A DNA stretch of 64,000 bases from positions 806,001 through 870,000 of the forward strand of contig NZ_SOCP01000001.1 in NCBI RefSeq assembly GCF_004364325.1, in the 5' to 3' direction. The notes below the pieces were generated by a model. It saw nothing but the letters and a program-made list of their open reading frames with translations, had not been told where the DNA came from and made no database searches. A program made the translations under genes and the position numbers. Below are positions 8,914 through 16,452 of the stretch, piece by piece; position 1 is the first letter of the stretch, and every line of letters begins with the position of its first letter. This stretch comes from Actinophytocola oryzae (GTDB lineage: Bacteria; Actinomycetota; Actinomycetes; Mycobacteriales; Pseudonocardiaceae).

Positions 8914-9392
8914 CCGATCTGACGCGTTACCAGGATCCCCTGGCGATCCAGCGGGTGCTCAACACCGCGAGGACGATCGCGGTCGTCGGCCTGTCGAACA
9001 ACGAGCTGCGGGCAAGCTACTTCGTCGGCTACTACCTCAAGCGGCACGGGTACCGGGTGATCCCGGTGAACCCGCGTGCGAAGGAGATCCTGGGCGAGAC
9101 CAGCTATCCGAGCCTGTTGGAGGTGCCCGAGAAGGTGGACATCGTCAACGTGTTCCGGGCGCCGGACGCGCTGCCCGAGATCGCCCGGCAGGCGGTACGG
9201 ATCGGCGCGGACGCGCTGTGGTGCCAGTTCGGCGTAATCAACGAGGAGGGCGCGAGGACGGCCGAGGACGGTGGGGTGACGGTGGTCATGGACCGGTGCA
9301 TCAAGGTCGAGCACGCGCGTTACGTCGGCCGCATGCACTGGCTCGGCTTCAACACCCAGCGCATCACCTCGGTCCGCGCCGGCCTGCAGTAG
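8910..9392 (+). CDS. CoA-binding (YccU-type) protein
   Basis: This 160-residue single-domain protein has a CoA-binding Rossmann fold: IAVVGLSNNELRASY near residue 20, VIPVNPRAKEILG, and a final VMDRCIKVEHAR motif. Family members bind CoA or acyl-CoA-like nucleotides, but their role is poorly known. Its ATG overlaps the metY stop (ATGA at 8910-8913), so it is the third gene of the methionine operon. Since metX uses acetyl-CoA, an auxiliary role in this operon is conceivable; that is inference only. Confidence 0.88.
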   Translation: MTDLTRYQDPLAIQRVLNTARTIAVVGLSNNELRASYFVGYYLKRHGYRVIPVNPRAKEILGETSYPSLLEVPEKVDIVNVFRAPDALPEIARQAVRIGADALWCQFGVINEEGARTAEDGGVTVVMDRCIKVEHARYVGRMHWLGFNTQRITSVRAGLQ

Positions 9393-9424
9393 ACGAACCT
9401 GCCCGGTGGACCGAGGCCACGTGC

Positions 9425-9537
9425 ACTGAAGGACGCCTTCGTAACGCTGGGCGTACTGAAGGCGTCCTTCGTTGCGTGGGGCGTTCTGAAGGACGCCTTC
9501 GTAACGCCTGGTGCGTTGTGGGACGCCGTTCTGACGC
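9425..9537. repeat. Cluster of GAAGGACGCCTTC palindromic repeats, part 1
   Basis: Three clear copies of the core GAAGG(A/C)(C/G)(G/T)CCTTC at about 9429, 9459 and 9489, plus a decayed fourth copy near 9520, follow each other with a period of about 30 bp. Each core is itself a palindrome. The flanks ACTGAAGG and CCTTCGTAACGC recur, alternating in orientation. The array lies 33 bp downstream of the CoA-binding protein gene. The 477-bp stretch 9393-9869 contains no gene I can support. Confidence 0.85.
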
Positions 9538-9702
9538 TCGGCTCGCGTGCACCCAGGATCTTTCCGTCACGGGCGCACCGGTTCGGCGGGTGAAAGCCGC
9601 GTCGTGGGCGGGGGATGGTCGGGACGCCTCGCGTCCGGCCCGCGAAGCGGCCCTCGGGCCACCTCGCCGCGGGTCTGCACGGTCGAACCTGACCCACCCC
9701 CA

Positions 9703-9757
9703 CGCACTGAAGGACGCCTTCGGTACGCCCAGCGTTACGAAGGCGTCCTTCAGTGCG
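9703..9757. repeat. Palindromic repeat pair, part 2 (perfect 20-bp arms)
   Basis: Two copies of the same repeat face each other. The left arm CGCACTGAAGGACGCCTTCG (9703-9722) and its exact reverse complement (9738-9757) are separated by a 15-nt loop. The transcript would form a strong hairpin. The same family recurs at 33421-33477 and 60745-60777, always beside the end of a gene. Confidence 0.88.
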
Positions 9758-9817
9758 TTGAAAAACGTCTGGTCACCCCGTTGACCACATTCCACGATAG
9801 GCATACCCTCCGACATG

Positions 9818-9837
9818 CCGGTCGGTATACCGACCGG
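9818..9837. promoter_or_regulatory. Perfect 20-bp palindromic operator candidate
   Basis: CCGGTCGGTATACCGACCGG is a perfect palindrome placed 32 bp before the ATG of the ABC ATPase gene. Its GTATAC centre resembles operators bound by FCD-type GntR regulators, and a gene for one lies in this cluster (12716-13399). Assignment to that regulator is inference. Confidence 0.65.
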
Positions 9838-9869
9838 AATACAGCCTCAAGGTGGAGGTGGTCGGCCTC

Positions 9870-10718
9870 ATGGTCGAGACGAAGGGGTCGGTCGAAGCCC
9901 CGCTCGACAACTCGGCGGACCCCGTGTCAGGGGATCCCGACGTGCACGTGCGGTGCAGCGGAGTCGGCAAGGTGTTCGTGTCCTCGAGGGGTGCGACGCG
10001 AGCACTGGCAGGGGTCGACCTCGTCATCGAGCGTGGCACGTTCGTCTGTCTGATCGGCCCGTCCGGCTGCGGCAAGTCGACGCTGCTGCGCATCATCGGC
10101 GGCCTCGACACCCCGAGCGAGGGCGAGGTCGACGTCCGCGGGCTCGACGGCCGCCAGCCGCGGCCCGCGTTCGTCTTCCAGGAGCACGGGATCTTCCCCT
10201 GGCTGACCGTCCGCGAGAACGTCGAGTTCGGACTCCGCATGGACGGTATGCGCCGCACCAGACGGCGCGAGGTCGCGAGGGAGTGGATCCACCGCGTCGG
10301 ACTGGAGAAGTTCGCGTCGCACTACCCCAACCAGCTCTCCGGCGGCATGCGCCAGCGCATCTCCATCGCCAGGGCCTTTGCCTACGACGGCGACCTCATG
10401 CTCATGGACGAGCCGCTCGGCGCACTCGACGCCCAGACCCGCGCACTCATGCAGGAACAGCTCCTCGAACTGTGGGAACGCAACCGCACCACCGTCCTGC
10501 TGGTCACCCACTCCATCGAGGAGGCCCTCCTGCTCGGCGACCGGGTCGTCACGATGACCGCCCGCCCCGGCCGCGTCAAGGGCGAGATGCGACCGGGGTT
10601 CGCCAGGCCGCGCTCGATGGAGCTCGAGGCCCGCGCCGACTTCGCCGGCATGAAGGCACAGCTGTGGGGCTCGTTGCGCGACGAGGCCGAGACGACCCTG
10701 CTGGAGGGGGACCGGTGA
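9870..10718 (+). CDS. ABC transporter ATP-binding protein, NitT/TauT (SsuB/TauB) type
   Basis: This 282-residue ATPase powers the adjacent importer. Walker A is GPSGCGKST (residues 63-71), the Q-loop FVFQEHGIFPW (Gln104), the signature LSGGMRQR (156-163), Walker B LMLMDEP and the H-loop LLVTHSIEEA. The FPWLTV stretch after the Q-loop and the GALDAQTR D-loop are typical of nitrate/sulfonate/taurine/pyrimidine-precursor importers. The ATG at 9870 has GGAGG 11 bases upstream; a GTG at 9852 is the alternative. The gene is coupled to the permease by a GTGA overlap. Confidence 0.93.
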   Translation: MVETKGSVEAPLDNSADPVSGDPDVHVRCSGVGKVFVSSRGATRALAGVDLVIERGTFVCLIGPSGCGKSTLLRIIGGLDTPSEGEVDVRGLDGRQPRPAFVFQEHGIFPWLTVRENVEFGLRMDGMRRTRRREVAREWIHRVGLEKFASHYPNQLSGGMRQRISIARAFAYDGDLMLMDEPLGALDAQTRALMQEQLLELWERNRTTVLLVTHSIEEALLLGDRVVTMTARPGRVKGEMRPGFARPRSMELEARADFAGMKAQLWGSLRDEAETTLLEGDR

Positions 10719-11590
10719 CCGGCGTCGAGACCGTGGAGCGCACCGACGGGCCCGCCGACACGACCGAGCACACCGTCGGGCGGATGGTGCGCCGCGAACG
10801 CAGGCTCGTGCTGCGGGACCGGATCGCCGCCATCCTCACCCCGCTCGTGCTGCTCGGCCTGTGGCAGGTCGCCGCGACCTCGGACTGGATCGACGCGCGC
10901 CTGTTCCCCGCGCCCTCGCTGATCGTCGCGAACGCCTGGGACATGATCCTCGACGGCGACCTGTTGACCCACACCTGGGCGACGCTGTCGCGGATCATCT
11001 ACGGCTCGGTCATCGGCATCGTCGTCGGTGTCGTGCTCGGGCTCGCGATGGGGTACTACCGACTGCTGTCCGCCGCGTTCTCACCCACGCTCTCCGCGCT
11101 CTACGCGCTGCCCAAGATCGCGATCTTCCCGCTGTTGCTGGTGATCTTCGGTCTCGGGGAGACGCCACGGGTGCTCGTGGTAGCGATCAGCGTGTTCTTC
11201 GTGATGCAGATCAACGCCATGTCCGGGGTCCGCCACGTCGACCCCAGGCTGGTCGAGGCGGGCACGGCGTTCGGCGCGACGGGCTGGAAACGGTTCCGCT
11301 ACGTGGTTTTCCCCGCCGCGCTCCCGTCCGTCTTCGCGGGCCTTCGGGTCAGCGCGGGCGTGAGCATCCTCGTGATCGTGGCGGTGGAGTTCGTCGGCTC
11401 CAGCGACGGTCTGGGGTTCCTGATCTGGAACGCGTGGACGCTGTTCCAGCCGACACGGATGTATGTGGGACTCGCGGTCGTCGCCATTCTCGGCGCGGTG
11501 CTCGCGGGCCTGGTGGGGCTCGGCGAGCGGTGGGCCACGCCGTGGATCAGCGCCGGCCCCCGGCGCAGGCGACGCGACGATGCGAACTGA
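10715..11590 (+). CDS. ABC transporter permease, NitT/TauT (SsuC/TauC) type
   Basis: This 291-residue inner-membrane subunit has about six helices. The coupling loop reads LVEAGTAFGATGWKRFRYVV. Its GTG start overlaps the ATPase stop by four bases. The permease family (BPD_transp_1, SsuC-like) imports small anions or heterocycles such as sulfonates, nitrate and thiamin or pyrimidine precursors. A soluble N-terminal extension of about 40 charged residues precedes the first helix. Confidence 0.93.
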   Translation: MTGVETVERTDGPADTTEHTVGRMVRRERRLVLRDRIAAILTPLVLLGLWQVAATSDWIDARLFPAPSLIVANAWDMILDGDLLTHTWATLSRIIYGSVIGIVVGVVLGLAMGYYRLLSAAFSPTLSALYALPKIAIFPLLLVIFGLGETPRVLVVAISVFFVMQINAMSGVRHVDPRLVEAGTAFGATGWKRFRYVVFPAALPSVFAGLRVSAGVSILVIVAVEFVGSSDGLGFLIWNAWTLFQPTRMYVGLAVVAILGAVLAGLVGLGERWATPWISAGPRRRRRDDAN

Positions 11591-11611
11591 CCTAGAAGGG
11601 CTGGTAGTGGA

Positions 11612-12667
11612 ATGAGGATCCAGAGGATCGGACGATCCCGGGTCGGGGTGTTGATCGCGGTCGTCTGTCTCGCCGTGCTGACGGCCTGCGGGAGCAGCTC
11701 CGACGACGACACCGCCAAGGACAGCGGCGGCAACCAGAAGGTGACCGTCAAACTCGCGAACGTGCGGTCGGGCCTGTTCGCCCCGCTGTACGTGGCGCAG
11801 GAGCGCGGCTACTTCGCCAAGCAGAACGTGAACCTGGAGGTGTCGGAGGTCAGCACCCTCCAGGACGCCTTCCCGCTGCTGGCGAGCGGTCAGCTCGACG
11901 CGGCGATCGGCGGTGTGTCCTCCGGCATGTTCAGTGCCATCGACCAGGGCTTCGACCTGAAGATGGTCGCCTCGATCGCGTCCGCGCCGGGCACCAAGCC
12001 GTCGCCGACCGCGCTGGTGGTGCGCAAGTCGCTCATCGACAGCGGTGAGGTCAAGTCGCTGAAGGACCTCACCGGCCGCAAGATCGCGGCGGCGGGCGGG
12101 GCTTCCGGTGGCGGCGGGTGGAACCTCATGGTGATGCTGCGCCAGGCGAAGATGTCGATCACCAAGGTCAACGTCGTCGCGCTCGCGAACCCGGACATGC
12201 TCAACTCGCTCAAGAGCGGCGCGGTCGACGCGGCCGTCGTGACCGCGCCCTTCTCCACCGCCATCGTCAAGGAGGGCATCGGCGTCGAGTTCGGCGACCC
12301 GCTGCCCCGCGGCTACGGTGCGGGCGCCCTCGTCTACAGCGCGGACTTCGCCAAAACGCCAGGCGCGCAACGGGTCTACGATGCCCTGGCCAAGGGCGAG
12401 AAGGACGTCGGTACCGAGGGGCCGAGCTCCGACTCGATCGCATCGATCGTCGCGATGGACAAGTACGTCGGGCAGGACGTGGCCGTGATCAAGAGTTCCC
12501 CGAACTACGCCTACGACCTGAAGCTGTTCCGTCCGGAGACCCACGCCAAGTGGTTCGTCGAGCTCCAGCAGGAGTCGATCAAGGACGGCTACTTGAAGAT
12601 CAAGGCACCGATCCCGATCGACCGGTTCGTCGACACCCGGTTCGCCGATGCCAGCTCGGTGAAATGA
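11612..12667 (+). CDS. ABC substrate-binding lipoprotein, SsuA/THI5-like
   Basis: This 351-residue periplasmic-type binding protein has a lipobox LTAC with Cys26. The start of the mature domain (VKLANVRSGLFAPLYVAQER) and the motif LASGQLDAAIGG match the SsuA/NMT1-THI5-like fold. A Gly-rich loop (AAAGGASGGGG) replaces the usual short phosphate or sulfonate loop, which hints at a different ligand. It completes the ATPase-permease-binding protein importer ahead of the catabolic genes. Confidence 0.93.
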   Translation: MRIQRIGRSRVGVLIAVVCLAVLTACGSSSDDDTAKDSGGNQKVTVKLANVRSGLFAPLYVAQERGYFAKQNVNLEVSEVSTLQDAFPLLASGQLDAAIGGVSSGMFSAIDQGFDLKMVASIASAPGTKPSPTALVVRKSLIDSGEVKSLKDLTGRKIAAAGGASGGGGWNLMVMLRQAKMSITKVNVVALANPDMLNSLKSGAVDAAVVTAPFSTAIVKEGIGVEFGDPLPRGYGAGALVYSADFAKTPGAQRVYDALAKGEKDVGTEGPSSDSIASIVAMDKYVGQDVAVIKSSPNYAYDLKLFRPETHAKWFVELQQESIKDGYLKIKAPIPIDRFVDTRFADASSVK

Positions 12668-12715
12668 CCGGCCGGGCGCGACCGCCCGGCCCCGGACGGA
12701 AAAGGTGGATGACGG

Positions 12716-13399
12716 GTGGCCGATCCTGCAGCGGGCCCGACGAAGACGGGTCTGGCGGTGACCTCCTCCTCCGCGCTGGCGGCGGAGACCCTGCGGCAGA
12801 TGATCTTCTCGGGTCAGCTCCGCGCACGCGAGTTCGTCCACGAGCAGCAGCTCGCCAGGCAGCTGGGCATGAGCAGAACCCCGGTGCGCGAGGCGATCCG
12901 GGACCTGTGCACCCAGGGACTGCTGGTGCGCAACGAGAAGGGGCAGGCGTCGGTGTTCGCACCGAGTGCCGGCGACCTGCAGGAGATCTACCGCATCCGG
13001 CTCCTGCTGGAGCCGGACGCGGTGCGGGAGTCGGTGGCCAACCGCTCCGCGGAGTCGACGGACGAGATCCGGCGCCAGCTCGAGGTGCTGGAGGGGGCGG
13101 CGCCGGGGGCGGAGTGGGCCGCCGCGCACGCCGCGCTGCACCGCGCCATGATCGCCGCCACCGCGGGCCGCAGGTTACCGGAGCTGATCATGTCGCTGCG
13201 GTTACAGAGCGACCCGTACGCCCGCATGTTCATCAGCACCGACCCGACGTTCCGGGAGGGTGCCGCGGCTGACCATCGGCAGATGGCCGTGCAGGCGGCG
13301 GCGGGGCTGGCCGACGAGGCCGCCGAGACCGTCGCGAGGCACCTGCGCCGCACGAAGTCCCGGCTCGACGAGATGGTCGAGCGGGAGATCTGGACCTGA
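12716..13399 (+). CDS. GntR family transcriptional regulator, FadR/FCD type
   Basis: This 227-residue regulator has an N-terminal winged helix (recognition region QLARQLGMSRTPVREAIRDL, residues 45-64) and an all-helical FCD effector domain with the usual Asp/His ligand pattern (LHRAMIAATAG, ADHRQM). The start is a GTG at 12716. It sits between importer and enzyme genes on the same strand and probably senses the pathway substrate or an intermediate. It contains two TTA leucine codons (13175 and 13202), rare in such GC-rich DNA and a classic mark of bldA-dependent translation. Confidence 0.92.
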   Translation: MADPAAGPTKTGLAVTSSSALAAETLRQMIFSGQLRAREFVHEQQLARQLGMSRTPVREAIRDLCTQGLLVRNEKGQASVFAPSAGDLQEIYRIRLLLEPDAVRESVANRSAESTDEIRRQLEVLEGAAPGAEWAAAHAALHRAMIAATAGRRLPELIMSLRLQSDPYARMFISTDPTFREGAAADHRQMAVQAAAGLADEAAETVARHLRRTKSRLDEMVEREIWT

Positions 13400-13434
13400 T
13401 TACCGGCGTCTGCCGGATGGGAGGGATGTCGTCC

Positions 13435-15552
13435 GTGGACGAGTACAGGGTGGGGGTCGACGTCGGCGGCACGTTCACCGACTGCGTGGTGGTGTCCGAC
13501 AGCGGCGCGACCTGGGCGGTGAAGGCACGCACCACGCCCGAGGACCAGTCGGGTGGCGTGCTCGACTCGGTCGTCGCCGCCGCGCAGGCCGTGGGACTTC
13601 CCGATGTCGGGTCGCTGCTGGCGGCGTGCCGCACCTTCGTGCACGGCTCGACGGTGGCGACCAACGTGATGGTCACCCGCCGGGGCGCACGCACGGCGCT
13701 GCTCACCACCCGGGGCCACGAGGACGCCATCCGGATCGGGCGGGGCCGCCAGCGGGTGGCCGGGCTGCCGGAGTCACGCGTCACCCACGTCACCCACCAC
13801 GCGAAGCCGCGCCCGCTGGTGGCGCCGACCGACGTGGTGGGCCTACGTGAGCGGATCGACGCGGACGGCACGGTTCTCGTCGCCCTCGACGAGAAGCAGG
13901 TCCGTGCCACCTTCGAGGCGCTGGTCGACTCCGGCGTGGAGGCCCTCGCGGTCTGTCTCCTGTGGTCGATCACCAACCCCGTGCACGAGCGGCGGGTCCG
14001 CGAGATCGCCGCCGAGGTCGCGCCGGACCTGTACATCTCGCTGTCCAGTGAGGTCGCCCCGGTGCTCGGCGAGTACGAGCGGACCACGTCGACGGTGGTC
14101 AACTCCTATGTCGGGCCCGCGGTGGCCCGTTACCTGACCTCGCTGGAGGAACGGCTGGGCAGAGCGGGACTGCGTTCGTCCATCCTCTACACCCAGGCCG
14201 ACGGCGGGCTCGCCGCGGCGGAGTCGGTCATCGCGCGGCCACTGTCCATCCTGGACTCCGGGCCGGCGGCCGGGGTGCTCGGCGTCGCGTCGCTCGCGGC
14301 GGAGATGACGCGGCAGAACGTGCTGTGCGCCGACGTCGGCGGGACCACGTTCGACGTCGGCGTCGTCAACGGCGGCACCGCGGAGCAGGACGCCTACCCG
14401 GTCGTGGACCAGTACGAGCTGCGGCTGCCGAAGGTGCTGATCAAGTCGATCGGCGCGGGTGGCGGCAGCATCGCGTGGACGGACGGCCGGGGCGTGCTCC
14501 GGGTCGGGCCGCAGAGCGCGGGTGCCGTGCCGGGGCCCGCGTGCTACGGCAACGGCGGCACCCAGCCGACCGTCACCGACGCCTACCTCGCGCTCGGCCA
14601 CCTCGACCCGGAAACCCCGCTGGCGTCGGGCATCCGGCCGGACATGGCCGCCGCGCGGGCCGCGCTGTCCACCGTCCTCGGGCCGGAACGCGCGACACCG
14701 GAGGAGGCGGCCGCCGCGATCGTGCGGATCGCGGAGAACCAGATGGCCGACCTGCTGCACCGGGTGACGATGGAACGCGGCCTCGACCCACGCGACTTCA
14801 CCCTCGCCGTCTACGGCGGCGCGGGCCCGCTGTTCGGCGCGGCCATCGCGAACATCATCGGGATCGACACCGTGCACGTCGTGCCGCACTCGGGTGCGTT
14901 CTCCGCGCTCGGGATGCTGCAGACCGACCTCACCTGGACCGCCGAGGAGTCCTTCGTGGCCAGGGTGCCGATGGACCCGGCCCGGCGGACGGAGCTGGGC
15001 GACCGGGTCTCGGCGTTGCGCGAGCAGGTGACCGGGGTGCTCGGCAGGCACGGGAACGCGACCGACGTGCGCCTGCGGACCTCGGTGGGCGTCCGGTTCG
15101 CGCTCCAGGCACACCACCTCGACGTCGAGCTGCCCGGCGAGCCGGGTGACGACGGGTTCGACGAGCTGGTGCGCTCGGCGTTCGTCGCGCGTTACCGGCA
15201 GACCTACGGCCGCAACAGCGCCTACGAGCCCGCGCCGGTCGAGGTGGTGTACGTCCGCGTGGTCGGCTCGGTCGGCGGCGGCCGGAGCGGTCACGGCTTC
15301 GGTGCCACGACGGGGGAGTCCACGGCCGCGGCCCCGGGGGAGCGTTGCGTGCACTTCCCCGGCCACGGCTTCACACCCGCACGGATCCTCGACGGCGCCG
15401 CGCTGGTCGAGGGGACCGGGTTCGACGGCCCGGCCATCGTGCACGGCGCCGGCGAGACGACCACCGTCCCGCCCGGCTGGCACGCGGGATACACGGCCGG
15501 TCAGCTCGTGCTGACCAGGTGTGACGGCACGACGAACGGAAGTGTGCGATGA
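13435..15552 (+). CDS. hyuA: HyuA-type subunit: hydantoinase A / oxoprolinase / ketone carboxylase family
   Basis: This is the ATP-binding subunit of a HyuA/HyuB-type enzyme. Relatives hydrolyse N-methylhydantoin or 5-oxoproline, or carboxylate acetone and acetophenone, always with ATP. The N-terminal actin-like motif GVDVGGTFTDCVV, the second motif DVGGTTFDVGVVNGG and the AGAVPGPACYGNGGT stretch are clear. The GTG at 13435 has GGGAGGG nine bases upstream, giving 705 residues; ATGs at 13426 and 13417 are possible. It overlaps the next gene by four bases (ATGA). Confidence 0.92.
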   Translation: MDEYRVGVDVGGTFTDCVVVSDSGATWAVKARTTPEDQSGGVLDSVVAAAQAVGLPDVGSLLAACRTFVHGSTVATNVMVTRRGARTALLTTRGHEDAIRIGRGRQRVAGLPESRVTHVTHHAKPRPLVAPTDVVGLRERIDADGTVLVALDEKQVRATFEALVDSGVEALAVCLLWSITNPVHERRVREIAAEVAPDLYISLSSEVAPVLGEYERTTSTVVNSYVGPAVARYLTSLEERLGRAGLRSSILYTQADGGLAAAESVIARPLSILDSGPAAGVLGVASLAAEMTRQNVLCADVGGTTFDVGVVNGGTAEQDAYPVVDQYELRLPKVLIKSIGAGGGSIAWTDGRGVLRVGPQSAGAVPGPACYGNGGTQPTVTDAYLALGHLDPETPLASGIRPDMAAARAALSTVLGPERATPEEAAAAIVRIAENQMADLLHRVTMERGLDPRDFTLAVYGGAGPLFGAAIANIIGIDTVHVVPHSGAFSALGMLQTDLTWTAEESFVARVPMDPARRTELGDRVSALREQVTGVLGRHGNATDVRLRTSVGVRFALQAHHLDVELPGEPGDDGFDELVRSAFVARYRQTYGRNSAYEPAPVEVVYVRVVGSVGGGRSGHGFGATTGESTAAAPGERCVHFPGHGFTPARILDGAALVEGTGFDGPAIVHGAGETTTVPPGWHAGYTAGQLVLTRCDGTTNGSVR

Positions 15553-16421
15553 AGCTCTGTGTTGTCGACGTGGACGGTGTGGCGCACGGGGCAGTCGTGC
15601 GTGACGGCCGGGTGCTCGCGATCCCCGGCGCGACCGGGGACGACCCGCTGCTGGCCCTGCTGGCCGAGGGCGTGACCGTGGCGGAGGTGGCGCGGCGGCT
15701 CGGTGACGCGCCGACCGACCTCGGCGACGTGGCCGACGCCGCGCTGCTGACCCCGCTGCGGCGGCCCTCGAAGATCATCGCGGTCGGCCTGAACTACCGC
15801 GAGCACAGCGCGGAGTTCGGCCAGGCCGTGCCGGAGCGCCCGATCCTGTTCATGAAGTACCCCAGCAGCGTCACCGGTCCCGGTGCCGAGATCACGGTCC
15901 CGGACGGGCTGAGCACCCAGGTGGACTTCGAGGTGGAGCTGACCGTCGTGGTCGGACGTGCCTGCGGACCGGCCTCGCCGGGCGGCCTGGACGACATCTT
16001 CGGCTACACCATCGCCAACGACGTCACCGCGCGCGACATCCAGGAGGTCGAGGCGCAGTGGAGCCGGTCGAAGTCCTTCGACGGTTTCTGTCCACTCGGG
16101 CCGGTGCTCACCACCGCCGACGAGGTCGGCGACCCCCAGACCCTCGACATCTCCCTGCGGCTCAACGACGAGGTCATGCAGCAGGGCAACACCGCGGAGA
16201 TGGTGTTCTCCGTGGAGTACCTGATGCGCTGGATCACCGCGACGTCCACATTGGAGCCCGGCGACCTCATCCTCACCGGCACGCCGTCCGGGGTGGGCTT
16301 CAAGCGGACCCCGCCGGTGTACCTCGGCGACGGCGACGAGATGGCCGCCGCGATCGGCGGCCTCGGCGTGCTCCGCAACACGATGCGCTTCGGCGCTCTG
16401 GCGTCGGCCGGCGTGCGTTGA
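15549..16421 (+). CDS. Fumarylacetoacetate hydrolase family protein (first of two)
   Basis: This 290-residue protein has an N-terminal lid region and the FAH catalytic fold. Visible parts are GLNYREHSAEFG, the metal-binding acidic cluster DFEVELTVVVGR, FGYTIANDVTARD, and a C-terminal GDLILTGTPSGVG. FAH-family enzymes cleave C-C bonds in beta-diketo acids, or act as hydratases, decarboxylases or ureidoglycolate lyases. Translation is coupled to hyuA, and the gene lies 31 bp before hyuB. A role on the product of the HyuAB reaction is likely. Confidence 0.9.
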   Translation: MKLCVVDVDGVAHGAVVRDGRVLAIPGATGDDPLLALLAEGVTVAEVARRLGDAPTDLGDVADAALLTPLRRPSKIIAVGLNYREHSAEFGQAVPERPILFMKYPSSVTGPGAEITVPDGLSTQVDFEVELTVVVGRACGPASPGGLDDIFGYTIANDVTARDIQEVEAQWSRSKSFDGFCPLGPVLTTADEVGDPQTLDISLRLNDEVMQQGNTAEMVFSVEYLMRWITATSTLEPGDLILTGTPSGVGFKRTPPVYLGDGDEMAAAIGGLGVLRNTMRFGALASAGVR

Positions 16422-16452
16422 CCGGACCCAGACCAACCCAGGGGAGGCAAAC

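Noticed and set aside
9425..9757. CRISPR array
   Set aside because: Repeat units are short palindromes in alternating orientation without constant-length unique spacers, there are no cas genes, and the same element is dispersed elsewhere.
11081..13141. Open frame of nearly 690 codons on the minus strand
   Set aside because: It runs antisense across the importer permease, binding protein and GntR gene, whose own frames carry clear motifs. The composition is typical of shadow frames.
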